From positions 1,860,001-1,924,000 of the forward strand of contig JBBELK010000164.1 of assembly GCA_037783545.1 (NCBI GenBank): a stretch of DNA of 64,000 nt, read 5' to 3'. Positions 1-9,332 of the stretch are shown here, piece by piece. The notes beneath the pieces were generated by a model. That model searched no databases. It was not told the origin of the DNA and saw only the letters and a list, made by a program, of their open reading frames with translations. Position 1 is the stretch's first letter; every line of letters begins with the position of its first letter. The position numbers were made by a program, and so were the translations under genes. This DNA comes from Henricia sp. BOLD:AAB3569 (Eukaryota > Echinodermata > Asteroidea > Spinulosida > Echinasteridae).

Positions 1-84
1 GGCTTCAATTCTCGTATAGCTAACTGCTATTGCATATTTCTTCCAGTGTATATATATCGATGGTCTACATGCACTAAAACCAGT

Positions 85-182
85 GAAATGTTTCCCTGCG
101 CTTTAGCGATGGATGCTTAAGATTACCAGCGAATGTTTAGAACCAGTTACCCTTGACAAGTGACGTCACACTAGGCGCCACC
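85..182 (+). repeat. MITE family A, partial copy
   Basis: Carries ACCAGCGAATGTTTAGAACC and TGACGTCACACT, matching 22112-22212 and both arms of the complete palindrome at 44355-44622. Only one arm is present. The embedded TGACGTCAC means that CRE-like sites here are transposon-borne. Confidence 0.6.
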
Positions 183-189
183 GAGCGCC

Positions 190-1030
190 ATCGTCGGCTG
201 CCACTGCGCAACTCACATGTACGAACATTGTCAAAATAAATTAAAATATTAGGTTTAGAAACTCATGGCCACAATTTTTCCTGCAGATTTCTCTCTTAAA
301 TTTGAAAAAAATAGTGGAGCAAATTTCTCAAAGGAGTCTCAAATTTCCGAAAAAAGGGGTCCCAAAAATCGACCATACAAGACCCCTTTATATAGAAAAG
401 CATGGCCCCGCTAGATCCCCACTAACTCTAATTGGCAATATGATGTTACGAGCTAACCGGTTTTAATTACCGCAAATGGTTTACAATCCCCCAAAATAGC
501 CTCATTACAATTCGGATTTTATAACAAACAACCCCCTCCGGAACTACTTTACCATTAATACATTGAAGAATATAAATAGAACGACTTGAAATGAGACACT
601 GAACTAATCCCCCTTATATACCGAATTACTTATACCCGGAATCCAATTGGATGAAATGGGATGACAACCCAAAAAAATAAAATAAAAATGTCCGGATTTG
701 ACTTTTCTGTCTTTTCCCTCTGTGCGGATGTTGAGCAGGCGAAAGTGCTTTTGTACAAATTGAAAAGTCTAATTACTATTATAGGCAGGTGTAGGTTTCG
801 CGTATAGTTTTTATTTTTTTCTTTGTAGGACTTTGAGTTGAAATGATTGAAAAGGTTGTAGCTAAATATGGATAGAAAGTGAAAGAGGTTGGTCATCATT
901 TGTTTTGTGTAAAGATTGTGGTTAGAGTTTGGTGGTTGGGGTTGAGCTTCTAAACGCATGCACGAGAACATGGAATAACATTCGCCATCGCATGCTGAAT
1001 AATAATTATGCATACTCCCTGCATCATGTA
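190..1030. other. No gene recognised
   Basis: AT-rich single-copy-looking DNA. A 135-codon open frame on the minus strand (630-1037) has no recognisable domain and low-complexity composition, so it is not called. Confidence 0.5.
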
Positions 1031-1049
1031 CATGCAATGCAGGGTTTTA

Positions 1050-1415
1050 CTGATGAAATATTCATGAAATATTCATGAAATATTCATACTACCGATTTAA
1101 TATTCATGAAATGTTCATAAAAATATAGCCTATGGAATATATGATATTTATGAAATAGGCCTATTCACAATACTGACTAGATATTCATAAAATATTCGTA
1201 TCACGGATTAAATATTCATGAAATATTCATCAAATATATTAGGTATTCATGAACTATTCACATTACGATTAAATATTCATGTAATATTCGAATCACGGAT
1301 TAAATATTCATGAAATATTCATAAAATATATAACATATTCATGAAATATATCAAATATTCACGATAATATTCATATTACTGATTACATATTGGTGAAATA
1401 TTTATGAGATAAGGT
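1050..1415 (+). repeat. AT-rich minisatellite built on ATATTCATGAA
   Basis: About twenty irregular repeats of ATATTCATGAAAT, with occasional insertions such as TACCGATTTA and CACGGATTA, across about 365 bases. The motif TTCATGAA is itself palindromic, so the block is rich in short inverted repeats. Confidence 0.75.
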
Positions 1416-1514
1416 TTTGAACAAAACATTACTTTAGGGTGACGTATATAGTTTTGGACACAAATTGGCATCCATTGACCACGTGACAAAATACAAGAAC
1501 CAAACCAAGCTTTT

Positions 1515-1548
1515 TGGGGGGCGGGGGTTGGGGGGGGGGGGGGGGGGT
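1515..1548 (+). repeat. Poly-G tract
   Basis: An interrupted G run ends in an uninterrupted run of 18 G (1530-1547). One of three long G homopolymers in the window; G-quadruplex formation is plausible and its length may be a sequencing artefact. Confidence 0.8.
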
Positions 1549-2180
1549 GATCCCACTAAATACGTATTACATTACTTTAAGGCCACATTATATAGGTCAG
1601 TGAGTGGTCACAATGGCTTTCGCACAAAAATCTGGTCCATTAGACACGTGCCAAAAAGCTGGACCAAAATCGTAACTTTTTATGTAAGGGCGAGGGTCGT
1701 ATATGATGCCAAGTGAATTGTAGGCCTGAGCATTCCGGAAAGTAAGTTAAGCGAGACGATGTTAACTCCTCCGTCCCCCGGGCCAGCTCGGCCGGCTACC
1801 TGGTCGTTTCACGCTTGCACGCCTCGATTGGCCGTACGAGGGAAAAACAAGATAATTAACAGCTGTAAACATTTAAACTTGACGACCGTCCGACACTCGC
1901 CGCTAAAGAAAATTAATCAACGTAAAAAACCGATCGGAGTGTTTGTGCAATACACATGGGTATTGGGACAACAGGTGCGGGCAAGGGGTGCGGGGCGCCG
2001 GGGGTTCAAGTTGGAAACTTTGGGAAGAATTGTCACGAAAGAGATCACCTGGCATTTGGGTCGTGATGAAAATGGCGCTTCCTGAGGCTGATGGGCGTTA
2101 TAATACGAACTTCGTAGTATCAGATTCCAAATAAAGGAAAACAAAGACTTGGGATCTTAACACTTACTTGTTACAACCAG

Positions 2181-2306
2181 TTGGCACTCACCGTGCATTG
2201 GCACTCACCGTGCATTGGCACTCACCATGCATTGTCACTCACAGTGCACTGTCACTCACAGTGCATTGCCACTCACCGTGCATTGGCACTCACCGTGCAT
2301 TGTCAC
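2181..2306 (+). repeat. 17-bp minisatellite
   Basis: Seven or so head-to-tail copies of TTGGCACTCACCGTGCA with substitutions (ACCATG, ACAGTG). Each unit contains a short hairpin-capable CACCGTG. Confidence 0.85.
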
Positions 2307-2309
2307 CCG

Positions 2310-3240
2310 AAATTTAGGAGCACATTTTGTCCGGTTAAAAACCAAAAGATCGAGGCCGCTGAGAGATGTAACATAATAACGAGAACGCTCGCCTCTTGTG
2401 GCAAGGTTGACTGCACCAGTCTAAACAAGAGCCGCTGAGGCAGTTGGCGCCACTTTGCTCGAAGTGCCCCCATGAACCCCTGCACTTCGATAGGGCAGTT
2501 TGAGAGACGTGTGGCTCCAGAGGTCAGTTCATTCCACGCAGATTTAATCGGGTTAAAAACCAAACAAAATGGAGAACCCAAGTTGACTCGAGTTAATGAC
2601 CTGTTAAAACTTACAACCCAATTTGAGCAATTTGTGAAAATATTTCCGTTACCCGATTAAACGTAAAACCTGCACATTGTTAATCCGTATACTCAGCACA
2701 CACTAACAGCGCGGCGGTAGGGGTACAAAAGGGACCCGGAAAGGCTAAAAATCCGCAAATCGCACAAGCCCTCATAAAAATTTACAATTATACAACTTGG
2801 GGGATGAAGTTCTTAAGCACTTCAACATGGGACAACTCGCCACTTAAGTCCCGAGCGGCTGCAGCGTGTTCATCCCGCGCGGCTGGGCCGGCTAACAGGG
2901 CCAAATCCCCCGCCTCGGGGGAAGGAAATTCCCGCTGGTGGTACGCGGTGCGTCTACATGCGTGCGACTAGTGTGTCAGCGACCGGCATGTGTGTGTTAA
3001 AGGCCCGGCTTTGCACCCCTGTGTCCGCTAATCACCGGTCCACGTTTCGGTGTTGCGGGGCAGATTTGCCGTTGACACATAAGCTAAATTGTCCTAATGA
3101 ATTTAAATTCACTCGTACTGTCTTTCTTTATACGATTATTGTCGGCGAAACTTGTGTGGTAAACTTTTCTAGCGGTGGCAGCGAAAATTCTATTCAAAGC
3201 AGTGAAACTTTTTCGCCTTTAAAGACAGATGAAATGATCT
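2310..3240. other. No gene recognised; CpG-rich patch at 2830-2960
   Basis: Contains two direct near-copies of GGTTAAAAACCAAA (near 2334 and 2549), about 215 bases apart. I could not extend them into a terminal repeat. A GC/CpG-rich patch precedes 2960. Small open frames show no domains. Confidence 0.4.
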
Positions 3241-3930
3241 GTTACAAATGACGTTATCTCCATGTGTGATTGAGGATGATGATAAAAACCAACCTGTGTA
3301 TAAGTCAGCTCAGTACCTCATCTATGTTAGATAGATTACAGGATTGGAAAACTGTTACAAACGGCGTTATCTCCATGTGTGATTGAGGATGTGTATGATA
3401 AAAACCAACCTGTGTATAAGTCAGCTCAGTACCTCATCTATGTTAGATAGATTACAGGATTGGAAAACTGTTATAAATGGCGTTATCTCCATGTGTGATT
3501 GAGGATGTGTATGATAAAAACCAACCTGTGTATAAGTCAGCTCAGTACTTCATCTATGTTAGATGGATTACAGGATTGGTAAACTGTTACAAATGGCGTT
3601 ATCTCCATGTGTGATTGAGGATGTGTATGATAAAAACCAACCTGTGTATAAGTCAGCCCAGTACGTCATCTATGTTAGATGGATTACAGGATTGGTAAAC
3701 TGTTACAAACAGCGTTATCTCCATGTGTGATTGAGGATGTGTATGATAAAAACCAACCTGTGTATAAGTCAGCTCAGTACCTCAGCTACATTAGATAGAT
3801 TACAGGATTGGTAAACTGTTACAAACAGCGTTATCTCCATGTCTGATTGAGGATGTGTATGATAAAAACTAACCTGTGTATAAGTCAGCTCAGTACTTCA
3901 TCTACGTTCCGAGAAAACAATGTAAAACTG
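3241..3930 (+). repeat. Tandem array of six 116-bp units (foldback family F)
   Basis: Units begin at 3241, 3354, 3470, 3586, 3702 and 3818. Each runs from GTTACAAA through CGTTATCTCCATGTGTGATT and AACCAACCTGTGTATAAG to TTACAGGATTGG. Identity between copies is high. The unit equals the outermost part of the terminal inverted repeat of the foldback element at 39141-40393, so this is a terminal-repeat segment amplified in tandem. Confidence 0.9.
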
Positions 3931-4240
3931 TATCCATGATTTCAAGAAATCGTGCGAAGCCACTGTCCTATTTAGACTGGTTCCCGGTTATACTGCACGG
4001 AAAATGGAGTCATACAAAGTTTCGTTCACGTGAGGGCGCACTTATGCGTAAAATTAATCTTTAAATTATCGTTTGGTCACGAAAATATCATCTGGAGCGG
4101 AATCATTGCAATGAAAAGTCTGTGTTGGACCCTGCACTTCTATCTACTTCTCAAGTGAGGTTTTCTGGTCAAATGTTTGATTAAAATGTTGGGACATTTG
4201 AAATTCTGTATAGGCCTGCGGACTTTAATAACACGAGATT
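3890..4240 (+). mobile_element. Inner part of a solo arm of foldback element F
   Basis: Follows the tandem array in the order seen in the full element: GAGAAAACAATG, the CTGTCCTATTTAG / TGGTTCCC block, GAGGGCGCAC, AATCATTGCA, then ACTTCTATCT and GGTCAAATG. The opposite arm is absent nearby. The 62-codon frame at 3876-4064 is repeat sequence. Confidence 0.75.
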
Positions 4241-4244
4241 CGCA

Positions 4245-5075
4245 GAAAACGATCCCGCCAAAAATAGAAAAAAGGCCTGATCGGACGAGAAGAATGCCTG
4301 GAATTTCCTTCATCGACCCAAATTAATGTACTCGAGTTTAAAGGCGCGTAACGAAGAATTGATTGACAGACGGCAAAAAAGAGGGCCGCTTCGGCTTCAA
4401 ATTCGCGCCCTCCAAAAAAAGATACAGCGATAGAGCCGAAAACGGGTCAATCATGTTTTGAGTGTAACGCAACCCAGCATGGATTACCTACACGCGCGGA
4501 TTGGAAGGACGGGGAAAAGTATCTATAGAAGAAAAAAAACTAGAAAAGGTAACTAGAGTTGGTGACAAGTCTCATTGACAAGGGTTTAATTCCAGGGCGT
4601 TTTGGTTGCGACATACGGCGACCTCTGCAGCTTTTTTGGAGCAAAGGTTGAAAAAGCGCGGTAAACGATAATTTCGCGCCTTTGCGTAACAAGCTGGGGA
4701 TTAATCAAGATTTTAGCGGGTGTTACACTGCCAAGACGATAATGGTTTTAGTTATACAGATACAGTGTACCCTAAATTTGCCGATTTAGGGGATAAAAAT
4801 CGCCTGAAAGTGATACAAGATAACAAAAAGACGTTCCCAAAATATCGAAATGAGTCATTTGTTTACCCTAAGAAAAGGGTGGCTATAGCGAATTGGCGCA
4901 AGCGCGAGTGTAACTTCGAAAAAGCTATAGAAAACATTACAAATCCAAGTGGGATTGTGGCAAACTGCAGTTTCCATCCCTGATTTTCTTGAATGAAAAC
5001 GGGGAAGGTTCAATGCAAGGATAATATCAAAGGTTCAACGTAAAACTGAAGAAAACAAGGGGTTTTGTGCGCGAA
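4245..5075. other. No gene recognised
   Basis: Mixed composition. An 87-codon open frame at 4720-4983 is lysine- and asparagine-rich with no recognised domain. An A-rich stretch with AAAAAAACTAG lies near 4540; the same short motif recurs at five other places in the window. Confidence 0.4.
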
Positions 5076-5080
5076 CCAAT

Positions 5081-5200
5081 GAAAACATTTCCTGTGAGTG
5101 CCTAATGTGACGTCACAACTTTGTTCATGAATATGGAAATTGAATTAGCATAAAAACCCAAGAGGGTGTATTTACACCTTTCAAACGGGTTTCAAAGATG
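5081..5200 (+). mobile_element. MITE family B, plus-strand copy
   Basis: ACCAATGAAAACATTTCC, GAGTGCCTAATGTGACGTC, ATGAATATGGAAATT and AACGGGTTTCAAA occur in the same order, inverted, at 48031-48155. A looser copy is at 33665-33755. Probably one arm of a palindromic element. Confidence 0.65.
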
Positions 5201-6036
5201 ACTGTAACTGAGAGAAACATTACATATATTTAATGTAGATACGAAGGCCGCGAATAGGGTATATAAACAAAGATTTCTGATTAGGCCGACACGCGTATTA
5301 ACCCTGGGGACGACTTGGATACTCGGCCCCTACTGATGTAATCTGTATGATACATGGGGGTGTAACAAATTGCAGATTATTGTTATTGTAAGGTGGACTT
5401 TGGGAAAGAAAAAAAAAGTAGGTGTTGAGGTTTTCCTCACCGAATTTCCGCCCCGTGTTGACACCCCATTAAGAAGATGAAGTCTCCGCGTACTCCTGAG
5501 AGAATAGGGGACTCTGGACCCGGGGCAGGTTTTGTTTAAAACCGTTGGTTTTTACGATAATAACGACGATGATGATGATTACGGCTAACGAGAATTACAC
5601 GAGTATCGCACGGGGCGAAATGGACTTTTCCCCGGTAGGGACAGGGCGTGAGACGTCCGCTCGCACGGTGTGAAATTAATGATTTCTCCGGACAGGCAGG
5701 CTTGCCTCGGGGCCTATCCGGAACATTTTCGTTTTGGCTTTTTTGTGTGTTTAATTCATTCCGTTGAGATTGTATCAAGTAATGACCATATTGACGTTAT
5801 CTCGTCTGGTGTCGCCTGTGTACATAAACTGTTAGGGGCGAGGGTGTGGGGGATATATCCGGGAAATGAAGGTAATTACTTAGCGACCGGTGTAATGTGG
5901 GTGTCAAATTGGTTAGATGGGGCAGTTGGGACGGGGAGGGGAGTAACGAATAATAACGCATCAACTCTAGGAAAATGGAAAGAAATAAGAGTTTCTTTAG
6001 CATCCGGCGTTGGCAACAATCGTTTGTTTTAAAAAG
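5200..6036. other. No gene recognised
   Basis: Contains a GAT-rich simple stretch near 5565. Overlapping 80-120 codon frames on both strands have no domain or splice signal that I can support. Confidence 0.35.
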
Positions 6037-6245
6037 AGGTAGGCCTATAGGCCTACCTAAGAAACAGAATACATTAACACATGCAACTTCTACATTATAG
6101 TTATAAAAGAACAAGAAATACGACCCACTTGAAAGCGGATACGAACTTCACAAAGAATGGCAATTGCGCCATTGCTTTTTTGTATGGGGGCCGCCATCTT
6201 GTCCGGAAACTAGGCAAAGAATGACCTTGGACGAAGGAAAACACA
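6037..6245 (+). mobile_element. Truncated left arm of foldback MITE family G, preceded by a 22-bp perfect palindrome
   Basis: A perfect palindrome of AGGTAGGCCTA and its complement fills 6037-6058. From 6059 the sequence follows the left arm of the element at 41576-42154: AAGAAACA, GACCCACTTGAAAGC, GATACGAACTTCACAAAG, GCCGCCAT(C/G)TTGTCCG and AAAGAATGAC. The right arm is missing. Confidence 0.7.
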
Positions 6246-6249
6246 ACAT

Positions 6250-8384
6250 GACTAATCTCTGCCAAAAATTGTACCTTTTTGTAGAAAATGTTCAACTGAA
6301 TGTGTTTTTTTAGACGTTCATATTATCTGGCACAATTTGCTTACCAAAGTATGGGTTTTAAAGGTTTTTTTCTTAAATTGCTGCATCTATCTTGTATTTA
6401 ACATTTTTACTTTAGATAAGTAATGCTGTTGTTCCAGTAATTCATAAAGTTTCATTTGCAAAAGATACATTGGGTCTTTAGCCTATAACAAGGAATCTGT
6501 CAGTTAGTAATTCATTTTCCAAGAGCGTGTATACTCCTTTAAGCACATTCCAATCAATGGCAGCAGCCGGCTGAACGATGATCGACACACACGTCGACGC
6601 GTCATTGGCTGGGCCAGGAATTGGGACTTGATTAAAGCGACTAATTCGCCAGCTTCTGTTATTAATAAATACAAATAAGGTGCGAATAAAAATTGCCAGA
6701 GATAGTAATTGGTTTTTCGCCTCGGAATTTGGGGGAGTTCGCACCGCTGTTTAGAGGGGAGGCGTGTTGATAGCTGTTTTCGTTTACCGGGGACTGTTTA
6801 TAATCGTTAAAAAAATGAGGCAAATTGTGGGGACATGATTACGGTTCTCCGTGCTGAGCGCAATACGGGCGGAGCGCGGAAAACAACCAATGCGCCCTTT
6901 GCACCCTTTTTACTCGGCGGATTTCAATTAATGTCCGGCCAGTTCTCCACGCGCATTTGCCCATTTTGATGGAGCGAAACTGCAGGAAATATCATCGGTA
7001 ATTTCTTTTTGATGACGAGTGATTTATCTCAGACGAATTGCCGTGCGCCGCCCGGCCAAGTTTATTGCGTCTTTCGCCTTCAAACAAAATACGCACACGC
7101 GCACTAATCTATGAAATCCTTTGTGAAAAGCCAGAGGTGTAAAATACGGACAGCGAAAAAAGACGAACGTCGACCTTAAGCCGTGTCCGCATTGGACTTG
7201 TTTTTCGGGAGGTTTTACCGAGACGATGGTAAACCAAAAAAAAGCTAAATTTTACTGCTGTCCGCATTTGGAATTTTTTGACACGGGAAAATGTTACCGA
7301 GACCGTGGGAGAGCAAGCGCAGTGTCCCTTCGCAGTTTAACCTTCACGGCCCAGACGTACGCTACCAGAGCGCTTTTACCGACTCGTTGTGTCCGCATTG
7401 GACTTTTCGTCCCCTGTTCAATTCAGTTCCCTGGTCAATTTTCCTGGACAGCAGTTGGCCAGGAAAAGTAACGGTCACTGCAGGCATACCACTTCTCTTC
7501 CATTACGAATACAGTGAGGTGTGGTGTAGTTTTCATAGGATATGAACAATTGTGGTAAACTGTCTCGCTTAAGGGCACAAGCTCGTCTTACTCAGGAATA
7601 TGGTTGAATGGTTGAATGGTTTATTCATCTCTTCGACCCCACAAAAGGGGGTATGAGAGCCAATAAATTACAGACAGATAAGAAAAATAAACTAAAGTGT
7701 GTTGAATGCAAGTACATGTACAGTGTTCTATAGGCCTACTATAGTTCCTCGCATTGTCATTGATTTTCTATATGATAATGTTTTTTGTCAGAATTATTTT
7801 TTAACTTTTGATTAAATGCATTGTTCCGCTTATATCTTACTTGGGTAATTTTGTGGATTCCAAAGAAATACATCTAAACAAGCAAGGAAACCACTCTTAA
7901 AAATGAGAACAAAAACATCCGCGCGTCTGTCTTCGCGATTTGACGGCGCATAGCATCCAATCCCTAAATAATTACGGTAGAAATACAAAGATGACCAAAA
8001 AATTACCCGACAAAGAAAAAAGACAGAAAAAAAAGACACGAAGAAGATAAATTATGGTCTGGTAGTTCGTTTATTACCCTGATTAGATGTGGTCCAAGTC
8101 TGATATATACCCTCTTGCCCGCAGATTAATCAAGTTGCGAGATGAGTTTTTTACGACCGTAAATTTGGCCGCGACTCGCGCGGGGCCAGCGCGCCGCGGA
8201 GCCCCGTAACACGCCGAGTCCTATAGCAATGGTAAAACCATTAAATAACAAACACGGAAACTCTAGACTTCCCAACCCACTGATTAAAAATAACGACATT
8301 GACACTAGTAGTAGCTTTCTTGCTAATTAAATACCGGAGCAAGACAATAATCAAAGTGATTTGCTAACGTATTCCAATTCCCAG
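6250..8384. other. Upstream region of the Drgx-like gene, no gene recognised
   Basis: CpG-rich around 6560-7460 and AT-rich after 7600. It could hold 5' exons and regulatory sites of the homeobox gene, but I cannot define any. Two overlapping frames at 7226-7545 lack recognisable domains. Confidence 0.35.
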
Positions 8385-8410
8385 ATGTGTTTTGTGATAT
8401 GCCCGACGAC
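8385..8410 (+). CDS. Possible short first coding exon of the Drgx-like gene
   Basis: An ATG at 8385 opens a 26-base exon encoding MCFVICPT plus two bases, followed by GTACGAG as a possible donor. If spliced to an acceptor at 9238 the frame continues into exon A. The cysteine-containing start resembles the short N-terminus of vertebrate Drgx (MFYFHCPP, from memory). The donor is a poor match to consensus and the exon is very short, so this is tentative. Confidence 0.18.
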
Positions 8411-9251
8411 GTACGAGCTGTCTTGTGAAAAATTAAAATATTAGGCCCACTGGTACATCTTTTGGCGTTATCACCTAGAATTGACTGTGGGCAGAAAATG
8501 ACTACTGCATCTCTGGATGTATATAGGGGTGTCTATTTACGTTTGGTAATACGAGATAATCCATATTAAAGACATTCACATGACAAGTAAAACTGAAGGA
8601 CACATAAGGCAGATTAGACTTTATGTGTGATTACTTTCCAGGAAAGTACACATTAATTACAAAACTGCTGGCTCGCCGGGTTTGAAGTAATATACATTAT
8701 TGACTGTTTGTGCAATTATTTAAGATTTAATGGGATAGTAAAAGTGCAAAGTAAATCCTACTGAAGTAGCCGCGAGGCGTTTTATCTTACGTGAACTATC
8801 CCGCATATGATTGATAATCGATATTTGTGCAAAATGTATGCGAATATGTATTTAAAAATGTATTTTAACAATCTTTTATTCTCAATTGTCCACTCGTCTC
8901 AGGTTCAATTTTGTTCAATGTCAGATCTGAACACAACACAGCTTGAAATAGTTTGAATCTGTGCTCAGCAAAATATTTACCTCTTAAAACTCATAAAAAT
9001 ACGCTGAATTGCGCCGATTGTTGAATTTTGTTTTTCATTTTCTGAAATATAACTGTTTTCTTGGGCCCATTTTGCTAAAACTAAATTAAAATCGGAACTT
9101 TTTTGTCCGAATGCAAAACAATTTATCGAATACTATGGTATCGATTCCTGGAGTAAAACTTCTGATAATCAGCTTGGAATCGATTATAATTAACATAAAT
9201 TTCCTTTTTCTTTTGTTATCGATACCAGTATCGGCCAGCGGCGCACACGGC

Positions 9252-9332
9252 ATGATCACGCCCTCTAACATCACTTCGGCGCTAGGCGAAGAGTTGCTGA
9301 TGGACGAGCTGATGTACAATCGGCGGCGCCAG
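9252..9332 (+). CDS. Drgx: Drgx-like exon A (N-terminus to start of homeodomain)
   Basis: Encodes 27 residues from the ATG at 9252 to RRRQ, whose Gln is homeodomain residue 1. The donor CAG|GTACAT lies at 9332/9333. A pyrimidine-rich stretch at 9200-9216 followed by AG at 9227-9228 and 9237-9238 suggests this may be an internal exon starting at 9229 or 9239. In that case the ATG is either the true start or an internal methionine. The frame is also open upstream to 9111, which cannot decide the matter. Confidence 0.7.

Noticed and set aside
2334-2565. Possible LTR pair from two GGTTAAAAACCAAA copies
   Set aside because: Similarity does not extend beyond about 14 bases, and no primer-binding site or gag/pol sequence is visible.
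3241-3930. CRISPR-like or coding tandem repeat
   Set aside because: 116-bp units are contiguous without spacers, are not a multiple of three, and match a transposon arm.
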